Shown here in pieces: positions 16,742 through 26,259 of a DNA stretch of 64,000 nt. The number at the start of each line of letters is the position of its first letter. The stretch's first letter is position 1. The translations under genes were made by a program, and so were the position numbers. The notes beneath the pieces are model-generated. The model was given only the letters and a program-made list of their open reading frames with translations, did not search any database and had not been told where the DNA came from. The stretch lies in contig NZ_JACCAA010000001.1 of the NCBI RefSeq assembly GCF_013408415.1, positions 62,001-126,000 on the forward strand. The letters are read 5' to 3'. The DNA is from Nocardioides daedukensis (GTDB taxonomy: Bacteria; Actinomycetota; Actinomycetes; Propionibacteriales; Nocardioidaceae).

Positions 16742-17389
16742 TCAGTCGGGGCGGCGCAACAGGGCGAGCACGCCGCGCTCGCCGTGGGAGCGCACCTCGG
16801 CAACGACCAGGTCGACCCGACCTGCCATCCAGTCACCCAGGCCGTCGGCCTGGGCGAGGCTGCCGATCTGCAGCACCGCGGCACCCTGTGGGTGCAGGCA
16901 GTCGTCGATCGTCTGCACGCAGGCCCGGGCGAGCGCCAGGCCGTCGTCCCCGCCGTCGATCGCGAGCAGCGGGTCCTCGGGAAAACGACCGGTCCGTGCC
17001 GAGGGCACCCAGGGTGGGTCGGCGACCACCAGTGGGAACGTCTCGCCCGTCTCGAGGCAGTCGGCCACCGGACGACGGCGTACCTCAACACGTTCGGCGA
17101 GCCCGGCACTCGAGGCGTTGGCGAGGGCGAAGTCACAGGCGACCGGGTCGAGGTCGACCAGCACGCCGTCGCGACCGCAGTGCGCGATCGCGAGCAGACC
17201 GATGTGCCCGGCGCCGGTGCAGAGCTCGAGGATCGGACCGTCGGGAACCACCAGCGAGAGCTCGGTGACCCAGGCCGACTGGGCCGTGGTCCACGCACGC
17301 GGCGTGAGCACGCGCTCGTCGTAGGCGATGGTCAGGTCGCCGAAGACCGCCTGCTGGGTCATCGTCGGGGAGGGCTCAGGGGTGCGCAT
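16742..17389 (-). CDS. Class I SAM-dependent methyltransferase (HemK/RsmC-like small domain)
   Basis: A 215-residue Rossmann-fold methyltransferase. Motif I is LELCTGAGHIGLLA (about 54-67). The acidic end of strand 2 is VDLDP. Motif IV is DPPWVP, the D/NPP[YW] tetrad found in enzymes acting on a planar nitrogen or an amide such as HemK and RsmC. It lacks the N-terminal region of PrmC, so it is not a clear release-factor methylase. It is upstream of and in line with the diiron and CDGSH genes, which suggests a common pathway. Confidence 0.7.
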   Translation of the reverse strand: MRTPEPSPTMTQQAVFGDLTIAYDERVLTPRAWTTAQSAWVTELSLVVPDGPILELCTGAGHIGLLAIAHCGRDGVLVDLDPVACDFALANASSAGLAERVEVRRRPVADCLETGETFPLVVADPPWVPSARTGRFPEDPLLAIDGGDDGLALARACVQTIDDCLHPQGAAVLQIGSLAQADGLGDWMAGRVDLVVAEVRSHGERGVLALLRRPD

Positions 17390-17469
17390 GGCGGAGCAGT
17401 ACCCACCGCGACGGCTTCTATGGTGGACGTTGGGTACTGGTCGGGTCCCGCGAACAATTGGAGGTCAAG

Positions 17470-17988
17470 ATGCCCACGATCAACGACGAGCTGCTGCACG
17501 GGCAGCTGCAGCACCACTGGGCCGGCGCCTCGGCAGGGGTGCACTTCTTCGAGCGGGCGGCCGACACGCACGGCGACCCCCGGGTGGCCGCGGAGATCGG
17601 CCGGTTGGCCACCGAGGTCCGCGAGGACCGCGAGTCCTTGCGCAACATCATGCTCTCGGTCGGGGCCACCCCGTCCCTGGTCGCCAGTGTCGGTGCCCGC
17701 GCGGGAGAGCTGGTGTCCCGACTCAAGCCGAACGGGCGGATCGTACGTCGCTCTCCGCTCACCGATGTTCTCGAGCTGGAGGCCCTGCGCACGGCGGTCA
17801 ACGGCAAGCAGAGCGGCTGGGAGCTGCTCCGTGCCGTGGCGGACCACGACGGCCGGCTTGACCCGAACCATCTCGACGAGCTGCTCCGTCGCGGCAAGAG
17901 CCAGCTGTCCCGACTCCAGGAGCTGCACCTGGGTGTGGCGCTCGACCTCATCGCCGGCGACGGAAGCTCGACCCGCACGGAGATGTGA
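17470..17988 (+). CDS. Hypothetical helical protein (ferritin-like appearance)
   Basis: A 172-residue hydrophilic, helix-rich protein. Regularly spaced His/Glu/Asp residues (QLQHHWAGASAGVHFFERAADTH, then VAEI and REDRESL; late ADHDGRLDPNHLDELL) give the look of a four-helix bundle such as the ferritin/DUF892 groups, but I cannot place it in a family. The ATG at 17470 has a GGAGG site at 17459-17463; an in-frame TTG at 17458 would overlap that site. The gene ends just before a convergent terminator. Confidence 0.6.
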   Translation: MPTINDELLHGQLQHHWAGASAGVHFFERAADTHGDPRVAAEIGRLATEVREDRESLRNIMLSVGATPSLVASVGARAGELVSRLKPNGRIVRRSPLTDVLELEALRTAVNGKQSGWELLRAVADHDGRLDPNHLDELLRRGKSQLSRLQELHLGVALDLIAGDGSSTRTEM

Positions 17989-17995
17989 GAGTGCG

Positions 17996-18045
17996 GTGAT
18001 CAGCCTGTGCTGGCCAGCCTGTGCTGACTAGTGCAGGCTGATCAC
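17996..18045. terminator. Convergent terminator hairpin
   Basis: A perfect 12-bp inverted repeat (17996-18007 and 18034-18045) with a 26-nt loop, between the hypothetical gene (stop 17988) and the facing yihY-like gene (stop 18056). Confidence 0.55.
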
Positions 18046-18055
18046 TCTGTGCTGA

Positions 18056-19159
18056 TCACTCCTGGTCGGGCAGGTCCTGGTCCCGTCCGCGAGTGACCCG
18101 CAGTCGGCGGCCCCGGGCGATGTCCTCGGCCTCCTTCTTGGAGGCCTTGTCGCTCTTGCGGGTGTCCCTGGGCGGGAGCTGGATGGTCTGCTCGGCAGGC
18201 ATCCCGGCCTGCAACTCACGGCCACGCTCCAGCTCTGCGTCCAACTCGGCGCCGAAGAGCAGCGCCAGGTTGGTGATCCACAGCCAGAGCAGGAAGACGA
18301 CCACACCGGCCAGCGAGCCATAGGTCTTGTTGTAGCTGGAGAAGTTCGCGACATAGAAGCCGAAGCCCGCCGAGGCGATGATCCAGACCAGGATCGCGAC
18401 GACGGCTCCGGTGCTGATCCAGCGGAACTTCGGCTGCTTCACGTTCGGCGTGGAGTAGTAGAGAAGAGCCACGATGCCGATCACCACCGCCAGCATCACC
18501 GGCCACTTGGCGATGTTCCAGACGGTGACCGCCACGGAGCCGAGCCCGATCGCGTCACCGACCGCCTGCGCGGCCGGCCCGGTGAGCACCAGGCTGAGCG
18601 CGACAAGGGCGGTGAGCAGGACGGTGACCACGGTGACCAGCAGCATCGCGGGACGAAGCTTCCAGATCGGTCGACCTTCGTCGATCTCATAGATCCGGTT
18701 CATGCCGCGGGCGAAGGCACCGACATAGCCGGACGCGGTCCACAGCGCCGCGGCGAGACCGACGATCAGGCCGAGCCCCGCGTTGGGCGTCGCACTCAGC
18801 TCGACCAGGGTCGGTTCGATCGTCTCCGCCGCGCCTCCTGCACCGACGTCGCGCAGGATCTGAAGCAACGTGTCGACCGTGTCGCGTCCCTGCCCGACCA
18901 ATCCGACCAGCGACAGAATCGCGATGGTGGCCGGGAACAGCGCGAGGACCGAGTAGTAGGTGAGCGCGGCGGCGAGGTCGGTGCACTCGTCGTCGATGAA
19001 CTCGCGGGCGGTCTTGCGAGCGATGTAGAACCACGAGGGCTTGGTCAGGTCGGTGGGGGAGTCCGGCTTGTCCGCGGCGTCGTGGGTCGCCTCGTCCGAG
19101 TGACGGCCATGATCCCGGGGATCCGCGGTGTTCCCGCGGTGTCGTGTGCTGCTCGTCAT
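18056..19159 (-). CDS. YihY/BrkB family inner-membrane protein
   Basis: A 367-residue protein with six membrane helices between about residues 65 and 320. The family signature AAALTYYSVLALFPA opens the first helix, and ASGYVGAFARGMNRIYE follows. The N-terminus (about 45 residues) and the C-terminus are charged and cytosolic. It was historically mis-assigned as ribonuclease BN; the present view is a membrane transporter or scaffold of unknown substrate. It begins 6 nt after the stop of the micro-protein gene upstream, so the two form an operon. Confidence 0.85.
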   Translation of the reverse strand: MTSSTRHRGNTADPRDHGRHSDEATHDAADKPDSPTDLTKPSWFYIARKTAREFIDDECTDLAAALTYYSVLALFPATIAILSLVGLVGQGRDTVDTLLQILRDVGAGGAAETIEPTLVELSATPNAGLGLIVGLAAALWTASGYVGAFARGMNRIYEIDEGRPIWKLRPAMLLVTVVTVLLTALVALSLVLTGPAAQAVGDAIGLGSVAVTVWNIAKWPVMLAVVIGIVALLYYSTPNVKQPKFRWISTGAVVAILVWIIASAGFGFYVANFSSYNKTYGSLAGVVVFLLWLWITNLALLFGAELDAELERGRELQAGMPAEQTIQLPPRDTRKSDKASKKEAEDIARGRRLRVTRGRDQDLPDQE

Positions 19160-19165
19160 CTGGAT

Positions 19166-19384
19166 CTAGTCCGAGCTCTCCGAGGGCTGGTCCAAGGAGG
19201 TCTCGGCGTTCTCCTGCTGATATCCCTCGGGCAGGGGGTCGAGCGGAGGCTGCACCTCGGGATGGCCGTCCGGATCCAGCTCCGGGGTCTCCGGGTCGTC
19301 GGGCTCGATGACCGGCTCGGGCTCGGGCGCGGTCTGGGGAGGGGCAGCGTTATGTGTCATTTCCTGGGTCGTGTCTTGGGTCAT
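19166..19384 (-). CDS. Pro/Glu/Asp-rich micro-protein, copy 2
   Basis: A 72-residue acidic, probably disordered protein (MTQDTTQEMTHNAAPP and on). Its central block (EPDDPETPELDPDGHPEV, then PPLDPLPEGY) is homologous to the end of the micro-protein at 13232-13372; the extra C-terminal 20 residues are Ser/Glu/Asn-rich. It is directly upstream of and probably translationally coupled to the YihY-family gene. No family is recognised. Confidence 0.6.
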   Translation of the reverse strand: MTQDTTQEMTHNAAPPQTAPEPEPVIEPDDPETPELDPDGHPEVQPPLDPLPEGYQQENAETSLDQPSESSD

Positions 19385-19495
19385 GCCGTAGTGGTACCCG
19401 ACACCTTGGGCGTCATACGGCCCAACCGGTGGTCGTACCCGTGTCGTGCCGGTCGTGCCCTGTCTCTCGCACCGTCGCGCTCTTGCGGAGCGGGA

Positions 19496-19501
19496 CACAA
19501 T
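19496..19501 (+). promoter_or_regulatory. Predicted -10 element for the DksA-like gene
   Basis: CACAAT with a 6-nt spacer to the ATG at 19508 and no ribosome site in between; a leaderless candidate. Confidence 0.3.
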
Positions 19502-19507
19502 GACCGG

Positions 19508-19852
19508 ATGGATGCAGCACTCGATCGCCTCGAGGCCGAGCGGCAGGAAACGCTCGACCGGCTGGCCAACCTCGTCCACGACCATGACGAGGTGGTGGCC
19601 GCCTCGCGCGACACCAACGCCGACGACGAGCACGATCCCGAGGGCGCGACGATCGCCTTCGAGCGTTCCCAGGTGGCGTCGTTGATGCGCCAGGCCAGGC
19701 GACACCTCGACGAGATCGCCGCGGCCGTGCAACGGGTGCAGGCCGGGACCTATGGCACCTGCGAGGTGTGCGGGGAACCGATCGGCGAGGGCCGCCTCGA
19801 GGCCCGTCCGGTCGCCCGCACCTGCATCCGCTGCGCCTCCGTGCCTCGCTGA
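19508..19852 (+). CDS. TraR/DksA family C4 zinc-finger protein
   Basis: A 114-residue protein. The first 70 residues form a coiled-coil-like helical hairpin with DDEHDPEG at its turn. A zinc finger follows, with C85, C88, C106 and C109 (CEVC and CIRC). DksA-like proteins insert the helical hairpin into the RNA polymerase secondary channel and tune transcription during starvation. Actinobacterial members are shorter and less studied. The ATG at 19508 gives the complete domain; longer upstream reading frames overlap neighbouring genes. Confidence 0.82.
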   Translation: MDAALDRLEAERQETLDRLANLVHDHDEVVAASRDTNADDEHDPEGATIAFERSQVASLMRQARRHLDEIAAAVQRVQAGTYGTCEVCGEPIGEGRLEARPVARTCIRCASVPR

Positions 19853-19945
19853 TCGAGGAGGCCCAGCCAGCGCGTGTCGTGTGCGCGATCGGTCATCTGG
19901 GTACCTGCCGGGTCCGCAAGGATCATCTGTGAAGGGAAGGCCCTC

Positions 19946-20719
19946 GTGTCCGCTCGCGACCAGCACGCCGTACTCCACCTGGCCGGAGCCCGTCTGGTGA
20001 TGGTCACCGGCCTGGCCCAACCCGGTTCCAGTCGCCTGCCCGCGCTGGGCACCATCGCCGTCGGCGCGGCCGCGAGGATCGGCGGCGCGGCCCTTGCCGG
20101 GGCGACCTCGGCGATCGCGCATCTGCGTCCGGCCGCCAAGCCACTGCACCCGCGCGGCCAGGTGTGGACCGCCAAGCTGACCCGCCACGGCCTGACCGAG
20201 CCGATGGGAGTGCCTTGGCTCGACGAGTCCGGTATCGACCAGGCGCTCGTCCGGCTCTCCGCCGCCGTCGGACTGCCCGACGGCTGGCCGGACTTCAAGG
20301 GCATCGCGATCCGGACCCGGGTCCCGGACGGGCAGGCCGACCTGCTGCTGGCCACCACCGGGGCGGGTGCGATGACGCGGTTCATGCTCGCCCCGGCCCG
20401 ATCGGCGACCGGCCACGTGCACACCTGCCTGCTTCCCTACCGCGGGCCCGACGGCCCGGTGATGCTGGCCGCCGTGCCCGCCGACGAGGGTCGCTTCACG
20501 CTGCTCTGTGCCACGCTGACCGGCCCCTGGCAGACGTTCGGCGACCTGGAGCTCTTCGAGCCCCAGCCCGGGAATCCGTCGTTCGACCCGATCGAGCAGG
20601 CCTCGCTCCCCGGCCTGGACCACTACAACTGGGTGCGCAGGCTGCGTGCACCGGCCTATCGGACGGCTCGCGAGGAGCGTGACGCGCACGACCTACCCGG
20701 CGAGGCCGGGTATCGATGA
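19946..20719 (+). CDS. Conserved hypothetical protein, catalase-fold-like
   Basis: A 257-residue protein. The layout (HPRGQVWTAKLTRHG, WLDESG, VRLSAAVGLPDGWPDFKGIAIR, ADLLLATTG) resembles a haem-catalase-fold-like group in actinobacteria that is often labelled phosphodiesterase without evidence. The proximal Tyr and haem-binding Arg of true catalases are not obvious, so no reaction is proposed. GTG at 19946 lies behind GAAGGGAAGG (19931-19940). Its stop is 6 nt from the facing DoxX gene end. Confidence 0.55.
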   Translation: MSARDQHAVLHLAGARLVMVTGLAQPGSSRLPALGTIAVGAAARIGGAALAGATSAIAHLRPAAKPLHPRGQVWTAKLTRHGLTEPMGVPWLDESGIDQALVRLSAAVGLPDGWPDFKGIAIRTRVPDGQADLLLATTGAGAMTRFMLAPARSATGHVHTCLLPYRGPDGPVMLAAVPADEGRFTLLCATLTGPWQTFGDLELFEPQPGNPSFDPIEQASLPGLDHYNWVRRLRAPAYRTAREERDAHDLPGEAGYR

Positions 20720-20724
20720 GCCGA

Positions 20725-21138
20725 TCACTTGCCGGGGGTGAGCCCGTCGATCAGCAGCGTCAGCCCAGCGCCGACGAGCCAGATGTCCTTGGCGATCGCG
20801 GTCCCGTCCTGGGTGGGACGAACACCGCTGTCATCGGTCATGCCGGGGGTGCTGAGATACATCTTCACCAGTCCACCGCCGAAGGCGGTCAGCGCGGCGC
20901 CGGCGACCGCCGAGGGCACGAACGGCGCGAGCAGTGCGACGCCGAGGGCGATCTCGCCGGTCGAGAGGGCCTTGCCAAACGCTTCGGGCTGCATGCCCTT
21001 GACCTGGGGCACGGCATTGGCGGCCATGCCCTGCATGCCTTCCGCAGCCTCGGGTGGCAGTCCACGCTTGGCCAATCCGCTGTTGAGGATGAATGCGCCG
21101 GTCGCGAGTCGCAACGGGACGTGACTGAGTTTCATCAT
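20725..21138 (-). CDS. DoxX-like membrane protein
   Basis: A 137-residue membrane protein with three to four hydrophobic helices. The N-terminus PLRLATGAFILNSGLAKRG is the DoxX/DoxD entry helix, and LSTGEIALGVALLAPFVPSAVAG and DIWLVGAGLTLLIDG are later helices. Relatives support thiosulfate:quinone reduction or redox homeostasis. An exact role is unknown. The ATG at 21138 is behind GAGAGGAA. It is divergent from egtB (95 nt between). Confidence 0.75.
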   Translation of the reverse strand: MMKLSHVPLRLATGAFILNSGLAKRGLPPEAAEGMQGMAANAVPQVKGMQPEAFGKALSTGEIALGVALLAPFVPSAVAGAALTAFGGGLVKMYLSTPGMTDDSGVRPTQDGTAIAKDIWLVGAGLTLLIDGLTPGK

Positions 21139-21233
21139 GGGGTTCCTCTCGTCGGCTGGAACTGCAAAGTGACCGGTACCCAGCCATCGCCCCGGCACCA
21201 CTTCAGCCCTGCCGCGCAGTTTGTCGGGGTGCC

Positions 21234-22531
<1,298 letters not shown>

Positions 22532-22535
<4 letters not shown>

Positions 22536-23518
22536 ACGAAGAACACATCGACATCGACGTCCTCCTCCAGCCCGGAGACCTGCGCGAAGGCCTGGAGCAC
22601 GACGCCCGGGTTGGTCTCACTTCGACGCCGAAGACGCTGCCACCGAAGTATTTCTATGACGCGACCGGCAGTGAGCTGTTCGAGCAGATCACCCGGCTCC
22701 CGGAGTACTACCAGACCCGCACCGAGCACGCCCTGCTCACCGAGCATGCCGGCGCAATCGCCAAGCGGGCCGGGGCTGACGTGCTGCTCGAGCTCGGCTC
22801 CGGCTCATCGGAGAAGACCCGGCTGCTGCTCGACGCGCTCCGCGACACCGGTGGCCTGGCCGGCTACGTCCCGGTGGACGTGAGCGCCTCGGCGCTGCGA
22901 GAGGCCGTCGAGGCCCTGCGCCGGGACTATCCCGGCCTGGCCGTGCACGGCGCGGTGGCCGACTACGACCACCACCTCGACCGGCTCCCGCACCTGGGCA
23001 CCCGGCTGGTCGCCTTCCTCGGAGGCACCCTGGGCAACTTCCCTCCGCCGGCCCGGGCGACGTTCCTGGCCGACCTGGCCCGCGGGATGGAACCGGGGGA
23101 GAGCCTGCTGCTGGGAGTGGACCTGGTCAAGGACCCCGCGCGACTCGTGGCGGCGTACGACGACTCGGCCGGCGTCACCGCAGCCTTCAACCGCAACGTG
23201 CTCACCGTGCTCAACCGCGAGCTCGGCGCAGACTTCGACCCGGCGGCCTTCGGGCACGTCGCGGTGTGGGACGCCGAGAACGAATGGATCGAGATGCGGT
23301 TGCGCGCGACTCGCTCCATGCTCGTGCAGGTGCCGGCCCTGGATCTGCACGTGGCCTTCGCCGAGGGCGAGGAGATGCGCACCGAGATCTCCGCGAAGTT
23401 CCGCTCCGAGGGCATCGAGGCAGAGCTGGTCGAGGCCGGGTTCGAGCTGGAGGAGCTGTGGACCGACGCGTCGGGTGACTATGCGCTCGTGCTGGCGAGC
23501 ACGAGCTCAACTGCCTGA
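22532..23518 (+). CDS. egtD: L-histidine N-alpha-methyltransferase EgtD
   Basis: A 328-residue enzyme that trimethylates histidine to hercynine, the first committed step of ergothioneine synthesis. The family opening PKYFYDATGSELFEQIT is at about 44-60, the SAM-binding motif is LLELGSGSSEKTRLL, and LGGTLGNF and EMRTEISAKF complete the substrate pocket. The start overlaps the egtB stop, so translation is coupled. Its end overlaps the end of the facing small membrane-protein gene by 12 nt. Confidence 0.92.
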
Positions 23519-23716
23519 GGCGATCCAGATCGTCAGCACCACGAACATCACGGTGGCGAAGATGCCGAGCCCGAGTGCCATCACGGCGACTCCGCGCATG
23601 CCGGACGTGTGGTCGACCTGCCCGGAGCGATAGGCCATCATCCGCCAGATCCCGATCGGCAGGAGCCAGCCGGCGGCGATCAGGCTCGCGGCCCAGAAGA
23701 CGTGGATGGTTTCCAT
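23507..23716 (-). CDS. Small two-helix membrane protein, hypothetical
   Basis: A 69-residue protein starting METIHVFWAASLIAAGW, with helices at about 5-25 and 43-65 and a basic loop (RMMAYRSGQVDHTSG) between. I do not recognise a family. It is the last gene in the minus-strand series paaK-like, SDR, acyl-CoA ligase, with 49 nt to the ligase, and may belong to that operon. The start is uncertain: an upstream ATG at 23749 would add 11 residues. Confidence 0.5.
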   Translation of the reverse strand: METIHVFWAASLIAAGWLLPIGIWRMMAYRSGQVDHTSGMRGVAVMALGLGIFATVMFVVLTIWIASGS

Positions 23717-23765
23717 GTCCACTTGGTGCCCAATGAGGCGGCCGAGCATGCGTGCGTCATACGCC

Positions 23766-25421
23766 TCAGGACTCGTAGATCCCCGAGTGATCGCTGCGCA
23801 GCGTCTTCTTGTCGACCTTGCCCACCCCGGTGCGTGGCAGCTGCTCGACCACCAGGATCCGGTCCGGGAGCTGCCACTTGGCGAACCGCTCCGCCAGGTG
23901 TGCGCGCAGGTCCTCCTCGTCGACGCCCGCCGGGTCCGTGGCAACCACGAGCGCGACCGGGCGCTCCTGCCACTGCGGGTGCGGCGCGCTGATCACGGCT
24001 GCCTCCCGGACGGCGTCGTGCTCGACGAGCGCGTTCTCGAGGTCGATCGAGGAGATCCACTCACCACCGCTCTTGATCACGTCCTTGAGCCGGTCGGTGA
24101 TCTTCAGATAACCCTCGGGGCTGATCACGCCGAGGTCTCCGCTGCGCCAGTAGCCGCGGTGGAACTTCTCGTCGTTGTCCTCGGCCCGCCAATAGCTCTC
24201 GGTCACCCACGGGCCGCGGACGCAGATCTCGCCGACCGAGGTGCCGTCGTGGGGAAGGAAGGTCGAATCGGGTCCGAGCAGACGGATGTCGACGCCAGCG
24301 ACGGGCAGGCCCTGGGAGCGCTTGAGGTCCCACTGCTCGTCGGCACTGAGCACCTCATCGAGTGACGGCTTCACCCGGTTGCTGGTGATCAGCGGCGTGG
24401 TCTCGGTCGCGCCGTACCCGTGGATGATGCGTGCCCCGGTCAGCTCCTGGTAGCCGCGCATCAGGCTCAGCGGTGGCTCCGTGCTTCCGGAGATCATCCG
24501 CGCCCGGGACAGGTCGGGCGCCGGGTCGAGGGTGCGCAGGTGCTCCAGCATCGGGGTGAAGATGGCCGGGGCGCCGTTGGTGACGGTCACCTCGAAACGG
24601 ACCATGGCGTCGGCCAGGATGTGGATCTGCTCGGCGCTGTAGCGCCCGGGCAGCACGACCCGGCTGCGTGCCTGGACGGCGACCTGGGGGAGTCCCCAGC
24701 ACTGGGCGTGGAACATCGGCGTGGTCATCAGCACGCAGTCCCGATCGGTCACCGCCTGGTCGGCAGCCCACATCATCGTGTGCAGCACGATGCCCCGGTG
24801 CGAATAGAACACGCCCTTGGGACGACCCGTGGTGCCGGTCGTGTAGCAGGCACTGTAGGCCGACGTCTCGTCGATGACCGGCCAGTCGTACGTCGTGGCC
24901 TGGCGCTCCAGCAGCGTCTCGTGGTGGACCGGGTCGGGCAACGTCGTGCTGATCTCGTCGGGCCCCTTGTCACTCATCACCACCCACCGGCGCACGCCCG
25001 GGCAGCGACTGGCCAGCTCCTCGGCCTGGGGGAGAAGGCTCTCGTCCACGCAGACCACGGTGGCGCCGCTGTGCTCGACCACGTAGGCCAGGTCGTCGGG
25101 AGCCAGACGCAGGTTCATCTGCAGCATCACCGCTCCGGTGCCCGGGATCGCCCAGTAGAGCTCGAAGTGGCGCAGGTGGTTCCAGTCCAGGACACCCACC
25201 ACGTCGCCGGGCCGCACCCCGAGGTCGTCGAGTGCGTGGGCGGTGCGTGCGATGCGTTCCCAGGTGGCGGCGTACGTCGTCGTGCGCCACTGTCCGTCGC
25301 CGTCGCGGTGGTGGATCTCCTGCTCAGGGTGCGTCACCACCGCTTGGCGGAACAGGTTCGTCGTGTTCAGCTGATAGCTGTCACCGTGGGTCGAGGGGTG
25401 ACCCTTCAGGGGGCTGTTCAT
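23766..25421 (-). CDS. Fatty-acid-CoA ligase (acyl-CoA synthetase, ANL superfamily)
   Basis: A 551-residue ATP-dependent CoA ligase. The phosphate loop is YTTGTTGRPKG (about 185-195). The adenine motif is GYGATETTPL. The hinge region is GDLGVISPEGYLKITDRLKD, and the C-terminal catalytic Lys is in TGVGKVDKKTLR. It resembles medium-chain or branched-acid ligases of the DmdB/FadD type. It presumably activates the carboxylic substrate or a side-chain product of the island. The ATG at 25421 lies behind GAAGGA; an upstream start at 25442 is unsupported. Confidence 0.85.
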   Translation of the reverse strand: MNSPLKGHPSTHGDSYQLNTTNLFRQAVVTHPEQEIHHRDGDGQWRTTTYAATWERIARTAHALDDLGVRPGDVVGVLDWNHLRHFELYWAIPGTGAVMLQMNLRLAPDDLAYVVEHSGATVVCVDESLLPQAEELASRCPGVRRWVVMSDKGPDEISTTLPDPVHHETLLERQATTYDWPVIDETSAYSACYTTGTTGRPKGVFYSHRGIVLHTMMWAADQAVTDRDCVLMTTPMFHAQCWGLPQVAVQARSRVVLPGRYSAEQIHILADAMVRFEVTVTNGAPAIFTPMLEHLRTLDPAPDLSRARMISGSTEPPLSLMRGYQELTGARIIHGYGATETTPLITSNRVKPSLDEVLSADEQWDLKRSQGLPVAGVDIRLLGPDSTFLPHDGTSVGEICVRGPWVTESYWRAEDNDEKFHRGYWRSGDLGVISPEGYLKITDRLKDVIKSGGEWISSIDLENALVEHDAVREAAVISAPHPQWQERPVALVVATDPAGVDEEDLRAHLAERFAKWQLPDRILVVEQLPRTGVGKVDKKTLRSDHSGIYES

Positions 25422-25469
25422 TGATCGTCCTTCGTCTGGCACTGGATCGGTGTGCTGGGTCGAGGCGGT

Positions 25470-26231
25470 TCAGCGCGACGACATCCGCATGGCGGCATCC
25501 AGCCGGATGGTCTCGCCGTTCAGCATCGGGTTCTCGATGATGTGCTGCACCAGTGCGGCGAACTCGTCGGGCTCCCCGGCGCGGGCCGGGTGCGGCACCT
25601 GGGAGATCAATGACTCCTGGACCTCGGCGGGCTGCAGGTCGACCAACGGGGTCCGGAAGAACCCGGGTGCGATCGTGTTCACCCGGATCCTGTGCGAGGC
25701 CAGGTCGCGAGCCAGGGGCAGCGTCATCCCGGCGACCCCGGCCTTGGAGGCGGAGTACGCCGCCTGGCCGATCTGTCCGTCGAAGGCCGCGGCGGAGGCG
25801 GTGTTGACCACCACGCCGCGCTCCTCGCCGTCCATCGGTTGGGCGACCATCGCCTCGGCCGCCAACCGCAGCACGTTGAACGAACCGACGAGGTTCACCT
25901 GCAGCACGTGGTCGAAGTCGTGCAGCGGGAAGGCCCCGTTGCGACCCACCACGCGTCGGGCGACGCCGATGCCGGCGCAGTTGACGACCATGGTCAGGGT
26001 GCCGGCTCCGGTTGCTGTGTTGACCGCGTCCTGCACCTGGTCGGCATCGGTGACGTCGGCGGCCACGAAGTGACCGCGCGCTCCCAGCTCGCGGGCGACG
26101 TCGGCGCCCGGAGAGGTGGGCAGGTCGAGGACGACGACGGTCGCTCCGGCGCCGCCAAGGCGCAGTGCGGTTGCCCGGCCGAGACCGGATCCGCCGCCCG
26201 CGACCAACGCGACATTGTCTGAGATCTGCAC
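25470..26231 (-). CDS. SDR family 3-hydroxyacyl-CoA dehydrogenase-like oxidoreductase
   Basis: A 253-residue short-chain dehydrogenase. The NAD-binding motif is AGGGSGLGRA, the catalytic Ser/Tyr/Lys are in NTASAAAFDGQIGQAAYSASK (Y-x3-K), and the sequence resembles HSD17B10 / type II 3-hydroxyacyl-CoA dehydrogenases. The likely role is oxidation of a 3-hydroxyacyl-CoA during beta-oxidation of the island's substrate. It is 28 nt downstream of the paaK-like gene and 48 nt upstream of the acyl-CoA ligase gene. Confidence 0.82.
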   Translation of the reverse strand: MQISDNVALVAGGGSGLGRATALRLGGAGATVVVLDLPTSPGADVARELGARGHFVAADVTDADQVQDAVNTATGAGTLTMVVNCAGIGVARRVVGRNGAFPLHDFDHVLQVNLVGSFNVLRLAAEAMVAQPMDGEERGVVVNTASAAAFDGQIGQAAYSASKAGVAGMTLPLARDLASHRIRVNTIAPGFFRTPLVDLQPAEVQESLISQVPHPARAGEPDEFAALVQHIIENPMLNGETIRLDAAMRMSSR

Positions 26232-26259
26232 GTGGAGGCTCTTCTTCCGCAGGGTTGGG

